Under the pieces are notes generated by a model. It ran no database searches. It was not told the DNA's origin and saw only the letters and a list, made by a program, of their open reading frames with translations. A DNA stretch of 64,000 bases from Palsa-870 sp035937155 (GTDB lineage Bacteria > Chloroflexota > Dormibacteria > Dormibacterales > Dormibacteraceae), in contig DASYVJ010000065.1 of assembly GCA_035937155.1 (NCBI GenBank), positions 1-64,000 of the forward strand. Reading direction: 5' to 3'. The translations under genes were made by a program, and so were the position numbers. Positions 25,012 through 33,985 of the stretch are shown in pieces. The first letter of the stretch is position 1, and every line of letters starts with the position of its first letter.

Positions 25012-25434
25012 GTGGCGAAGCGCAACCTGGCTGAGCTCAAGATTCCGGCGTCGTCGGCGTTCATTCCGGTCGCCAAGCGGGTGGCCACGACGCTCGGCGG
25101 CCAGCTGGGGTTCAGCCTGGTCGACCTCGACGAGCTGACGATCGCACTCACGCAGGCGTGTGACAGCGCGATCGCCGCGGCAAGCGACCTCGGCTCCCCG
25201 GCCGACCTCAAGCTCACGTACTTCGCCACCGACCGGGCGTTGGTGGTCGACGTCGACCTGATGCCGAGCGGCGCCGCCACCCTTCCAAAGCCCAAGCCGG
25301 ACGCAGTGGTCGACCAGGAGCTGCAGCGCCTCGCGTACGAGATGATCCGCTGCTTCGTCGACGACTTCCGACCGCAGGTCGAGCCCACCACGGGCCACGT
25401 CAGCTTCCGGATGGTCAAGTACCTGGCGAGCTGA
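25012..25434 (+). CDS. Degenerate RsbW-like (GHKL fold) anti-sigma factor
   Basis: A 140-residue protein from GTG 25012. The N-terminal strand IPASSAFIPVAKRVATTLGG, the helix DELTIALTQACDSAI and the C-terminal strand HVSFRMVKYLAS align with RsbW/SpoIIAB anti-sigma kinases. The catalytic N-box EACTNA of that family reads QACDSA here, so both the Glu and the Mg-binding Asn are missing. The DxGxG box and the GGLGL lid are also not seen. It probably binds the sigma factor encoded 37 bp downstream but should not phosphorylate an RsbV partner. No rsbV gene is in the window. Confidence 0.75.
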   Translation: MAKRNLAELKIPASSAFIPVAKRVATTLGGQLGFSLVDLDELTIALTQACDSAIAAASDLGSPADLKLTYFATDRALVVDVDLMPSGAATLPKPKPDAVVDQELQRLAYEMIRCFVDDFRPQVEPTTGHVSFRMVKYLAS

Positions 25435-25471
25435 CCGCCGCCCGCTTTCCAAGAAGCCGAGACTAGAAGTA

Positions 25472-26254
25472 GTGGCTGCACAACAGCGGATTCCCCGCGA
25501 GGAGCTGCGGGCGCTCCACCGCCGCTATCGCGACACCACGGACCCGGCAGAGCGCGAGCGTATTCGCGAGCAGCTCGTCGCGGCATATCACGACTTCGTC
25601 TATTTCCTCGCCCGAAAGTTCCAGAACCGCGGTGAGCCGCTGGACGACATCGTGCAGGTCGGCTACCTCGGTCTGATCAAGGCCATCGAGCGCTTCGATC
25701 CCGACCTGGGTTTCGAGTTCACGACATTCGCGACGCTGACCGTGGCCGGAGAGATCAAGCGACACTTCCGTGACAAGGGCACTGCGATCCGCTTTCCGCG
25801 CCGCCTGCAAGAGCTCCACCAGTCCGTGGTCCGCGTCAACGAGCAGATGAAGAACGAGCTCGGCCGCGAACCAACCGTCGCCGAGCTGGCCGAGCGGCTG
25901 GGCGTCACGCCTGAGGATGTGACCGAGGCGATGGAAATGGGGCCGGCGTACATGCCGCTTTCCCTGGACCAGCCGATTGGCTCGAGCGACGGCCAGGACA
26001 GCCGGGCCATCGCGGATCAGATCGGCGGCGCCGACCCAGAGCTCGACCGCGTCGAGATGCGCGACGTCCTGGACCGGGCGATGGAGCACCTGACACCACG
26101 CGAGCGGGCGATCATGGCCATGCGCTTCTATGAGCAGATGTCGCAGTCGGAGATCGCGCGCCGGCTCGGTATCAGCCAGATGCATGTGTCGCGCCTGCAG
26201 CGGGCAGCGCTCGAGCAGCTGCGCAAGTACGTGCCTCAAGAATCGGCGACTTAG
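25472..26254 (+). CDS. RNA polymerase sigma factor, SigB/SigF family
   Basis: A 260-residue sigma-70 family protein from GTG 25472. Region 2 is DDIVQVGYLGLIKAIERFD, with FATLTVAGEIKRHFRDKG typical of the SigB/SigF/SigG group. Region 3 is GREPTVAELAERLGVT, and region 4 is MSQSEIARRLGISQMHVSRL. It directs polymerase to stress promoters of GTTT/GGGTAT type, one of which lies upstream of its own operon (24300-24325). Its partner is presumably the RsbW-like protein just upstream. The TAG stop overlaps the pdxH GTG by one base. Confidence 0.92.
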   Translation: MAAQQRIPREELRALHRRYRDTTDPAERERIREQLVAAYHDFVYFLARKFQNRGEPLDDIVQVGYLGLIKAIERFDPDLGFEFTTFATLTVAGEIKRHFRDKGTAIRFPRRLQELHQSVVRVNEQMKNELGREPTVAELAERLGVTPEDVTEAMEMGPAYMPLSLDQPIGSSDGQDSRAIADQIGGADPELDRVEMRDVLDRAMEHLTPRERAIMAMRFYEQMSQSEIARRLGISQMHVSRLQRAALEQLRKYVPQESAT

Positions 26255-26847
26255 TGGCGCTGCTCGAGTCAAAGGCACCAGACGATCCGCTAGCGCTGTT
26301 TCGGCGGTGGTATCGGGAGGCGCAGGCCGCGGGTGCGCCCCAGCCCGAGGCGATCGCGCTCGCCACGGCGGGCAGCGCGGGACCGTCCGTGCGCATGGTG
26401 CTGTTCAAGGGCATCAAGGACGGATCGTTTGTCTTTTACTCGAACTACGAGAGCCGTAAGGGCCGCGACCTGGCAGAGGACGGGCGCGCGGCGATCGTCT
26501 TCTACTGGCCCGCGACCCGCCATCAGGTCCGCGTCTCCGGGACAGTCCGCCGCCTGGATCGCAAGGCATCGCTCGGCTACTTCCGCAGCCGGCCGCGGGG
26601 CGCGCAGCTGTCGGCGCTGGCCTCCAGACAGAGCCGCGCTGTGACCTCACGCGACGTTCTCGAGCGTGAAGTCGCGAAGCTGGCCGCGAAGTATCCCGGC
26701 GATGTTCCCCTGCCGGCGGACTGGGGTGGATACGCACTCCGCCTGCGCTGGATCGAGTTCTGGGAGAACCGCGAGGACCGGCTGCACGACCGCTTGCGCT
26801 ACATCCGCACGCGAGGCGATTGGCGAATCGAGCGTCTAGCACCGTAA
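26254..26847 (+). CDS. pdxH: Pyridoxamine 5'-phosphate oxidase
   Basis: A 197-residue FMN-dependent oxidase forming pyridoxal phosphate in the vitamin B6 pathway. The conserved series is visible: VRMVLFKGIKDGSFVFYSNY, SRKGRDL, RQSR in SALASRQSRAV, and the C-terminal WIEFWENREDRLHDR, ending RLAP as in family members. It starts at GTG sharing a base with the sigma factor stop, so it may be read through from the stress operon, although function does not link them. Confidence 0.93.
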   Translation: MALLESKAPDDPLALFRRWYREAQAAGAPQPEAIALATAGSAGPSVRMVLFKGIKDGSFVFYSNYESRKGRDLAEDGRAAIVFYWPATRHQVRVSGTVRRLDRKASLGYFRSRPRGAQLSALASRQSRAVTSRDVLEREVAKLAAKYPGDVPLPADWGGYALRLRWIEFWENREDRLHDRLRYIRTRGDWRIERLAP

Positions 26848-26861
26848 GCTAGGCGGGCCCC

Positions 26862-29426
26862 TTGACTGGGAATGAGATCCGCACACGTTTTCTAGAGCAT
26901 TTCAAGAGCCGGGAGCATCTGGTCCTGCCAAGCGCGTCGCTGGTGCCGCACGGAGACCCGAGCACGCTCTTCATCTCGGCCGGAATGCAGCCGCTGAAGC
27001 CCTTCTACCTGGGTTTGAGCGATCCGCCCGCGCCACGGCTCGCCAGCTCCCAGAAGTGCCTCCGCACCGGAGACATCGAGGAGGTGGGGAAGACGGACCG
27101 CCACAACACCTTCTTCGAGATGCTCGGCAACTTTGCCCCCACCGGCGACTACTTCAAGGAAACCGCCATCCCGCTCGCATGGGAATTGGTCACCGAGGTG
27201 TTCGGGATGCCGATGGACCGGCTCCGCGTGACCATCCACCCGACCGATGACCAGGCATACGAGATCTGGCTGGGGCAGCCGGGCATGACCGCGGCCCAAA
27301 TCACGCGGCTCGAGGACAACTGGTGGGGCCTCGGCGCTGGACCATGCGGTCCTGATTCCGAGATCTGGTGGGATCGCGGTAAGGAGGTTGGGTGCGGCCG
27401 CGACGATTGCGTTCCCGACCACTGCACTCGCTTCACGGAGTTCTGGAACCTCGTGTTTCCGCAGTACGACCAGCGCGGCCCGATAGCTGGCACATCAGGC
27501 GAAGCCGTGCTACGAGGCGTGGCCGACGGAAGCCTCCTGCCGCTCGCCCATCCAGGGATCGACACCGGGATGGGACTCGAGCGGATCGCCTACATCCTCC
27601 AGGGCAAGACGAACGTTTTCGAAACGGATCTCCTGGAACCGATCATTGAGCGGATCCGCGGGCTGTCAGACAAGCAAGTGACTTTGTCAGAGCGCATCGT
27701 GGCCGATCACGTGCGCGCCGCCTGTTTCGTAATGCTGGAGCAGATCACGCCCAGCAACGAGGGCCGCGGTTATGTCCTTCGCAGGCTGATACGTCGAGCA
27801 ACCGTTCATGCGCGCCGGCTCAACATGCGTTCGCAGCTCGGCGGCCTGGTCGACGAGGTCGTCAAGGTGATGGGCGCTCCCTACCCGGAGCTCGGAGAGC
27901 AGGAAACGCTGATCCGCGCCGGCATCAATTCAGAGGAAACGCGATTTCAACACACGCTCGACCAGGGCATGGAGATGTTCGAACGGATCGTCGCGAAGCA
28001 CCCGCAAACCATTCCTGGCAGCGAGGCATTCAAGCTGCACGACACGTTTGGTTTTCCGATCGATCTCACCCGCGAGTTGGCAGAGGAGCGCGGGCTGCAG
28101 GTCGACGAGGAAGCCTTCAAAGCCGCAATGGCCGCGCAGAAAGAGCGTTCTCGCCGCGAGCTCCCCCGTGGATGGTCGGCGATGAAGGACCTACCGAAAT
28201 CTCAATTCACCGGCTACAGCGAGCTCACCACGCAGACGTCGATCGTCGCCCTGCGCAAGGACGGCAAATCCGTCGACCGAGCGACCGAGGGCGATGACGT
28301 AGAGGTATTTCTTGAGCGCACACCTTTCTATGCGGAGTCGGGCGGTCAGGTCGGTGACACCGGCACGATGACGACCGAGAGCAGCCTCCTGCGCGTCGAA
28401 GACACACAGAAACCCGCTGATGGCGTGATCGCCCATCTCGGTTCGGTCATCACAGGTGAGCTCAGAGTCGGCGAAGCAGCGACGGCGGCGGTGGATGGCG
28501 GGCGACGCCGGCAGATCGCACGTCACCACTCGGCGACTCACCTGCTTCACAAGGCGCTTCGCGAAACCCTTGGCGAGAACGTCGTGCAGAAGGGTTCATG
28601 GGTCGGCCCTGACCACACCACCTTCGACATCCCGTTCAACCGTCCAATCAGCAAAGACGAGCTTCGGCGCATCAATCACCGGGTCATGGAAAAAGTGCGA
28701 GCTGCCCTGCCGTTCCACGAAAGCCAGAAGCCTTACAGAGAAGCCGTTGCGCAGGGCGCCATGCACCTGTTCGACGAGAAATACGGGGACGTCGTGCGTG
28801 TGGTGTGCTTCGGCGACTGGACGTGTGAGCTGTGCGGCGGCACGCATGTGAACAACAGCGCTGACATCGGTACCGCTGTGATCGTGTCCGAGTCAAGCAT
28901 CGGCTCTGGCCTCAGGCGTATCGACATGGTGGTCGGCGAGGCTGCCGACGACCTGGTCCGTCGCGAGCGCGAGCTCCTGGTGGAGCTGGCACGCTCCTTC
29001 AATGCGAGTCCAGAGCAGCTGCCGGCGCGCGTACAAGCGCTTCGCGCTCAGCTCAAAGAAGCGGAGCAGCGGTTGAAGGCGTTGTCGGAGGAGCTGCGCA
29101 CGGCACGAGTCAAGGGTGGCAACGGCGGCGTGGAGGTCAAACAAGGCAAAGTACCCTTTGTGACGGAGACTGTGAAGGCCTCCAGCCCAGAGGAGCTGGC
29201 CGCGTACGCCGATCGATATCTTGACCTCGTAAAGTCCGGTGTCGTAACCGTTGTGGCCGGCGACATGTTTGTCATCAAGGTGTCCAAGGACCTGACCAGC
29301 GAATACGATGCCACGCGCCTTGCCGGACTTCTGGGCAAAGGCGGTGGCCAGAAACACCTTGCCCGAGGCAAGCTGAACGGCCCCCCCGAGGAGGCGTTCA
29401 AGCGCCTCGAAGAGGCCTTGCGGTGA
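26862..29426 (+). CDS. alaS: Alanyl-tRNA synthetase
   Basis: An 854-residue full-length AlaRS: class II catalytic core (LGNFAPTGDYFKE; FTEFWNLVFPQYD), a linker, an editing domain with zinc ligands HHSATHLLH and CELCGGTHV, and the C-Ala domain ending GKGGGQKHLARG. It starts at TTG 26862; no ATG or GTG nearby retains EIRTRFLEHF. In Firmicutes and Actinobacteria alaS precedes ruvX and mltG. Here two other genes lie between. The following gene overlaps its stop by GTGA. Confidence 0.97.
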   Translation: MTGNEIRTRFLEHFKSREHLVLPSASLVPHGDPSTLFISAGMQPLKPFYLGLSDPPAPRLASSQKCLRTGDIEEVGKTDRHNTFFEMLGNFAPTGDYFKETAIPLAWELVTEVFGMPMDRLRVTIHPTDDQAYEIWLGQPGMTAAQITRLEDNWWGLGAGPCGPDSEIWWDRGKEVGCGRDDCVPDHCTRFTEFWNLVFPQYDQRGPIAGTSGEAVLRGVADGSLLPLAHPGIDTGMGLERIAYILQGKTNVFETDLLEPIIERIRGLSDKQVTLSERIVADHVRAACFVMLEQITPSNEGRGYVLRRLIRRATVHARRLNMRSQLGGLVDEVVKVMGAPYPELGEQETLIRAGINSEETRFQHTLDQGMEMFERIVAKHPQTIPGSEAFKLHDTFGFPIDLTRELAEERGLQVDEEAFKAAMAAQKERSRRELPRGWSAMKDLPKSQFTGYSELTTQTSIVALRKDGKSVDRATEGDDVEVFLERTPFYAESGGQVGDTGTMTTESSLLRVEDTQKPADGVIAHLGSVITGELRVGEAATAAVDGGRRRQIARHHSATHLLHKALRETLGENVVQKGSWVGPDHTTFDIPFNRPISKDELRRINHRVMEKVRAALPFHESQKPYREAVAQGAMHLFDEKYGDVVRVVCFGDWTCELCGGTHVNNSADIGTAVIVSESSIGSGLRRIDMVVGEAADDLVRRERELLVELARSFNASPEQLPARVQALRAQLKEAEQRLKALSEELRTARVKGGNGGVEVKQGKVPFVTETVKASSPEELAAYADRYLDLVKSGVVTVVAGDMFVIKVSKDLTSEYDATRLAGLLGKGGGQKHLARGKLNGPPEEAFKRLEEALR

Positions 29427-30682
29427 CCAAGTTCAAGTTCCTGCGCAAGCGGAGCGAGTACTACCGCCACTTCACCGTGCTCGACATCGGGACAGACCTG
29501 ATCAAGGTGCTGGTGGTCCGGCGCGAGGGCCCGGACGGCGAGGTGCTAGGCGTCGGGCGCGAGCCGCAGGCACCGGCCGCGATGTCAGGCGGCGCGATCG
29601 CGGACCTGGAGTCGGTGATCCAGTCCAGCAACCGCGCCCTCGAAGCGGCCGAGGACATGGCGAAGACGGTGCCGGGCCAGGTCGTCGTGGGCATCGCCGG
29701 CGAGCTCATCAAGGGCTTCTCGTCGACCATCGCGTACCCACGCGAGAACTCCAAAGCGCGAGTGCGCTCCAGCGAGATCTCCACGATGCTGCAGATGGTC
29801 CAGCGCCGCGCCTTGCGTGAGGCACAGCACTTGCTCGAGATGGAGCGCAGCTACGGCCAGCTGGAGGCGCGCCTGGTTCATTCGGCGATCACGAACGTGC
29901 GCGTCGATGGTTATCCGGTCACGAACCCGGTCGGATTCACTGGCAAGAACCTCGAGGTGACCGTGTTCAACACGTTTGCGCCGATGACTCACATCGACGC
30001 GATCGAGACGGTGGTGCGAGAGCTCGACCTCGAGCTCGCGGCCGCGGTCGCCCAGCCATATGCGCTCGCGCGAGCGTGCGCCAGTGAGGAGACCTGGGCT
30101 GAAGGCGGCATCTTCGTCGACGTCGGCGGTGGCACGACCGACGTGGCGCTGATCCGCGACGGCGGCGTGGAGGGCACCCGGATGTTCAATCTCGGCGGGC
30201 GCGCCTTCACCCGGCGCCTGGCGCTTGCGTTCGGTCTGAGCTACGAGGAGGCAGAGGCCCGGAAGCTGCGGCACTCGGAGGGTCTGCTGTCGGCGGACCA
30301 GCACCGCCAGGTCTCCGACCTCCTGAGCGCCGACGCCGAGGTCCTCTTACAGGGTCTGGCGCTGAGCATCAAAGAGCTCTCACGTGGCGAGCGGCTCCCG
30401 ACCAGCATCTATCTGTGCGGGGGCGGGAGCCTCCTGCCCGAGCTCACGCTCGAGATGGTCAAGAACAACTGGGCCGCAGGCCTCCCGTTCCCGAGGGAGC
30501 CGCGGATCCGGCACCTCGTACCGCCTGATGTGCGCAATCTGACCGACTCTACGGGTCAGCTTTCGAGCCCCCAGGACATCGCACCGATGGGCCTTGCGAA
30601 CCACGCTTTGCGAACTGAAGCCGAGGAGCGCGACACGGTCAACACCGTCATGCGCCGGGTCCTTGGCGGTATAAAGGTCTGA
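29423..30682 (+). CDS. FtsA/PilM-like actin-fold ATPase of unknown role
   Basis: A 419-residue actin-superfamily protein. The nucleotide-binding signatures are phosphate 1 (VLDIGTDLIKVLVV), phosphate 2 (FVDVGGGTTDVALI) and the adenosine motif (YLCGGGSLLPEL). The 1C-like subdomain region (~80-195) and QPYALARA resemble FtsA/PilM. No FtsZ gene lies nearby, and the usual FtsA amphipathic tail is not evident. The next gene encodes a bitopic membrane protein, so a PilM-like cytoplasmic ring attached to a membrane partner is plausible. It could equally be a second FtsA. It is coupled to alaS by GTGA. Confidence 0.75.
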   Translation: MTKFKFLRKRSEYYRHFTVLDIGTDLIKVLVVRREGPDGEVLGVGREPQAPAAMSGGAIADLESVIQSSNRALEAAEDMAKTVPGQVVVGIAGELIKGFSSTIAYPRENSKARVRSSEISTMLQMVQRRALREAQHLLEMERSYGQLEARLVHSAITNVRVDGYPVTNPVGFTGKNLEVTVFNTFAPMTHIDAIETVVRELDLELAAAVAQPYALARACASEETWAEGGIFVDVGGGTTDVALIRDGGVEGTRMFNLGGRAFTRRLALAFGLSYEEAEARKLRHSEGLLSADQHRQVSDLLSADAEVLLQGLALSIKELSRGERLPTSIYLCGGGSLLPELTLEMVKNNWAAGLPFPREPRIRHLVPPDVRNLTDSTGQLSSPQDIAPMGLANHALRTEAEERDTVNTVMRRVLGGIKV

Positions 30683-30710
30683 ACAGACCCCCAGGAGATT
30701 TGTAAACGCC

Positions 30711-32303
30711 ATGGCAACGAACCCGATTTACGTCGAGACCGAAGAGGAAATTCCTGAGCTCGTCGAGCGTCTCCGTCGCTTCAACGGCGAGGACACGATG
30801 CTCGTGCTCCCGATGCGTTCGCGCATCGGGCAGAGCCGGTTCAACTTCCAGCTCTTGCGGAATTACGCAGCCCGGATGGGCAAGCGGGTCACTGTCGTTT
30901 GCGACGACCCCGCCGTGCAGAAGATGGCCTCGGAAAGCGGCTTTGCCGTCTTCGGGGCCGTCGGCCCGCTGGGCGAGGGCATCGCGACCGAGGCTGAGGC
31001 TCCGGCGCCCGTTCGGCGGTGGTGGCAGCGCGGGAGTAGCGCAGCCACGACCCATGTGGGCATAGCAGCGCCGACGAGGCTGCTGACCAAGAAGGCGACC
31101 GAGTTGAAGCCCGGCCGTTTCTTGCTCTACCTCACAGCGGCGACCCTGCTGCTCGTCGGGCTGTTCGGGGCGGCGATCTACGTCCCCTCGGCCTCGGTAA
31201 CGCTGACCGCGCAGGCCGCTCCCTTCACCCAGAAGGATGTCGAGATCCAGGCGCAGCCGGGCAAGGGCACGATCAAGGTGCGGTCCGTGGTCATCTCTCG
31301 CTCCAACTCCCAGGGCTTCAAGACCACGGGCCTGATCCATGTCCCACTGGCGCCCGCGACAGGCCAGGTGATCTACAGCAACAACTGTCCCAAGAACAAT
31401 CACAGCAGCCCCGGCATCTGGCTGTATCGGGGCCAGCGGCTGATCAATGCGAACGGTCTCGTCTTTGCTCAGACGGCGCCCGACACAATGGTTCCTTGGG
31501 GCCTGGCGAGCCCTGCGATGGGCATCATCGCGGTCCAGGCCGGATCGCCTGGCAACGTCGGCTCGAGCACGATCTCTGGCTCAAATGCGATCCAGGGCAA
31601 CAACTTCTCTTGCCTGACGGTCGACAATCCGCAGGCCACCGGCGGCGGAACCGACCCGTCGTCTACGCCGCAGATGACGGTGTCCGACTTCGACGCTGGG
31701 CGCGCCCAGCTCGAGCAGGAGCTGCACCAGAGCATCGCCCAAACCCTGGGCACCTCGGGCCAGACGGGCGAGAAGCTCAGCGAGACCATCATCTTCGGGC
31801 CGCCGCAGTACACCACCGACCACCAGCCGAACGAAAAGGTGCCGAGCTTCAGCGGGACCATGACCGTCAGCGGCGAGGGCGTCTTCTATAGCGACTCGGA
31901 CGTGCAGAAGGCCTTCCAGACCTATCTGTCGCAGCGCGTCCCCAACGACCAGCAGCTGCTGACCGAGAGCCCAATCCAGGTCACCTACCGAATCCTCGCC
32001 GCCACCGCAGGAGGCAACCTCACGTTCCTCGGCAGCGCGAACGCGTACGTCGCGCCGAAGCTGGATGAGGCGAAGATTCGCTCGCAGATCGTCGGCCGCC
32101 CGGTAGCTCAGGCACGCTTCTACCTCGAGCGGCTGCCCATTCGCTCGGTCGCCATCAAAGAGCAGCCCATGACCCTGCCTCTCATGCCGTTGCTGGTCGG
32201 CCGCATCTCGCTGCACTACGTCGTCCAGTCGAACGCGCCGGCTCCCGCAGCCACCGGCGGCACCACGGCAACGCCGGCCGCGTCCCCCAGCCCAAGCCCA
32301 TAG
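30711..32303 (+). CDS. Bitopic membrane protein (often labelled baseplate J-like), partner of the actin-like ATPase
   Basis: A 530-residue protein. A cytoplasmic N-terminal domain (~1-100; VLPMRSRIGQSRFNFQLLRN) is followed by a linker, one membrane helix (~135-158, FLLYLTAATLLLVGLFGAAI), a long outside beta-rich region (ASVTLTAQ; TGQVIYSNN; VTYRILA) and a Pro/Thr/Ser tail. The outside part resembles what databases tend to call baseplate J/gp47-like. Nothing else here is phage-like, so I read that as a fold resemblance. CCAGGAG lies ~10 nt upstream of ATG 30711. The stop overlaps the ruvX start by one base. Confidence 0.6.
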   Translation: MATNPIYVETEEEIPELVERLRRFNGEDTMLVLPMRSRIGQSRFNFQLLRNYAARMGKRVTVVCDDPAVQKMASESGFAVFGAVGPLGEGIATEAEAPAPVRRWWQRGSSAATTHVGIAAPTRLLTKKATELKPGRFLLYLTAATLLLVGLFGAAIYVPSASVTLTAQAAPFTQKDVEIQAQPGKGTIKVRSVVISRSNSQGFKTTGLIHVPLAPATGQVIYSNNCPKNNHSSPGIWLYRGQRLINANGLVFAQTAPDTMVPWGLASPAMGIIAVQAGSPGNVGSSTISGSNAIQGNNFSCLTVDNPQATGGGTDPSSTPQMTVSDFDAGRAQLEQELHQSIAQTLGTSGQTGEKLSETIIFGPPQYTTDHQPNEKVPSFSGTMTVSGEGVFYSDSDVQKAFQTYLSQRVPNDQQLLTESPIQVTYRILAATAGGNLTFLGSANAYVAPKLDEAKIRSQIVGRPVAQARFYLERLPIRSVAIKEQPMTLPLMPLLVGRISLHYVVQSNAPAPAATGGTTATPAASPSPSP

Positions 32304-32719
32304 TGCGGATCCTGGCGGTGGACCCAGGGTCAAAGCGGGTCGGCCTTGCCCTGAGTGACCCAACGGAAACCATCGCCCAGGCTCTGGCTTCCGTCCTGGC
32401 GGAGCCCGGCGATACGCTTGCAGCGCGCCTGGCAGAGCTCGCAAAGGCGCATGAGGCACGTCGCATCGTCGTCGGCCTGCCGCTGCGACTGAACGGCACG
32501 CGAGGGCCCGAGGCGGCGGCGGCGAAGGAGCTGGCTGACGCATTGCGGCGGGCATCCGGCCTCCCCGTCGAGCTTGTCGATGAGCGCATGACCACCGCCG
32601 CTGCGGAGCGTTCGCTGATCGCCGGCGGCGTCAAGCGCGACAAGCGCCGGTTGGTGGTGGACGGCGTCGCCGCCACACTCCTGCTGCAAGGCCACCTGGA
32701 TCGGAAACGTGCCGGCTGA
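32303..32719 (+). CDS. ruvX: Holliday junction resolvase-like protein RuvX/YqgF
   Basis: A 138-residue RNase H-fold protein with ILAVDPGSKRVGLALSD (catalytic Asp), VVGLPLRLNGT and LVDERMTT. The family acts in 16S rRNA 5' processing and/or Holliday junction resolution. It starts at GTG overlapping the TAG stop of the upstream gene. Position between alaS and DUF1292/mltG is conserved in Firmicutes; in Actinobacteria it lies between alaS and mltG. Confidence 0.92.
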   Translation: MRILAVDPGSKRVGLALSDPTETIAQALASVLAEPGDTLAARLAELAKAHEARRIVVGLPLRLNGTRGPEAAAAKELADALRRASGLPVELVDERMTTAAAERSLIAGGVKRDKRRLVVDGVAATLLLQGHLDRKRAG

Positions 32720-32942
32720 GGATCCCCAATCGATCACGCTTATCGATGAGACTGGGCTCGAGCGCCGGTTCCAGCTGCACGACGCGTTCGACGTCGAGGG
32801 AGTGCCCTACTACCTGGTTGAGGCGGAGAACGATCCAACTCAGGTGCTCTTGCTACGTGAGGCGCCCGGTGGCCTGGAGACGGTCGATGGGGAGGAGTTC
32901 AAGCGCGTGATCACGGCGCTCGAAGAGGACAAGGTGGAGTGA
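32709..32942 (+). CDS. DUF1292 family small protein
   Basis: A 77-residue acidic protein from GTG 32709 that overlaps the ruvX end by 11 bp. ITLIDETGLERRFQLHDAF, YYLVEAENDP and FKRVITALEED fit DUF1292 (YrzB-like), a short domain of unknown function. In Bacillus it sits between the ruvX and mltG homologues exactly as here. The stop overlaps the mltG start by GTGA. Confidence 0.85.
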   Translation: MPAEDPQSITLIDETGLERRFQLHDAFDVEGVPYYLVEAENDPTQVLLLREAPGGLETVDGEEFKRVITALEEDKVE

Positions 32943-33985
32943 AGCGGCTCGTGGTCATCCTGCTGGTGATCGCCTTGCTCGGCTTTGGCACGTCTCGAAG
33001 CCTTGATTGGTGGAATTTCAACGTGAACACTCCGACCTCGTCGAACAGTCACTCGATCGCATTCCACATCGACCTGGGTGAGACACCGTCCCAGGTGGGG
33101 TCGGACCTCTATACGCTTGGTCTAATTCGCAGCACCATCGCCTTCGACTTGTACACGCGAGTTACAAACACCGCGACCAAGTTCCAGGCCGGGAACTTCG
33201 CGCTCAACAAGACAATGTCCATGGCCCAGATCGTCGACGCCCTGCAGCACGGCAAGTCCGATCAGAAGGTGATCACGTTCCCGGAAGGCTTTCCACTGAG
33301 AGAACAGGCCAAGGTCGTCGAAAACAAGAAGATCGCGACCGCTGCTGAATACCTTGCGGCGGCGAAAGATCCAAGCTGGGCCGCGACCTATACGTTCCTG
33401 CCCAAGGTGGCCGGCAACGCCGATGCGCCGTTCGAGGGCTACCTTTTCCCAGACACCTACTTGATCGATCCGAACGCGGGTGTGCGCGGGTTGATCAAAC
33501 AGCAGCTCGACCAGTTCGGGGTCATCTTCTCGGCCGACCTGCGCGCGCAGATCGCCCAGGCCACGGCCGCCCGCCCCGCCGAGACGATCCAGTCGATCGT
33601 CATCCTGGCCTCGATGGTGGATCGGGAAGCCAACGCCGCTACCGCGAGCGATCGCGGCAACGTGTGCAGCGTCTACTACAACCGGCTCAAGATCAACATG
33701 ACGCTAGGTGTGGACGCCACGCTCATCTACGCGCTCGGCAGGCTGACTCCCGAACCCACGGCCGCCGAGCTGCAGCTCAACTCGCCGTACAACACTCGGA
33801 CCCACGCCGGACTTCCGCCCGGACCGATCAGCAACCCCGGCAAAGCCGCCCTGCTGGCCTGCATCAACCCACCGCAGACCCAGTACCTCTTCTATTTCAC
33901 CGACCGGCAAGGCGTCACTCACTTCGAGGCCAACCAGGCCGATTTCGATCGCGATATTCAGAAGTACGGCGTGAGCGGCAGCTGA
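32939..33985 (+). CDS. mltG: Endolytic peptidoglycan transglycosylase MltG (YceG-like)
   Basis: A 348-residue membrane-anchored murein lyase that cleaves nascent glycan strands and sets their length. One N-terminal membrane helix (~3-18) is followed by a LysM-like segment (VGSDLYTLGLIRS), then the YceG catalytic domain with FEGYLFPDTY, the conserved Glu in ASMVDREAN, TLGVDATLIYA and YNTRTHAGLPPGPISNPG. It starts at GTG 32939 coupled to DUF1292. The stop TGA forms CTGA with the apparent aroE start. Confidence 0.93.
   Translation: MKRLVVILLVIALLGFGTSRSLDWWNFNVNTPTSSNSHSIAFHIDLGETPSQVGSDLYTLGLIRSTIAFDLYTRVTNTATKFQAGNFALNKTMSMAQIVDALQHGKSDQKVITFPEGFPLREQAKVVENKKIATAAEYLAAAKDPSWAATYTFLPKVAGNADAPFEGYLFPDTYLIDPNAGVRGLIKQQLDQFGVIFSADLRAQIAQATAARPAETIQSIVILASMVDREANAATASDRGNVCSVYYNRLKINMTLGVDATLIYALGRLTPEPTAAELQLNSPYNTRTHAGLPPGPISNPGKAALLACINPPQTQYLFYFTDRQGVTHFEANQADFDRDIQKYGVSGS

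Noticed and set aside
30711..32303. Phage or contractile injection system, suggested by baseplate J-like features
   Set aside because: No tail, sheath, spike or other phage-type gene is nearby, and the protein has a single membrane helix and housekeeping neighbours.
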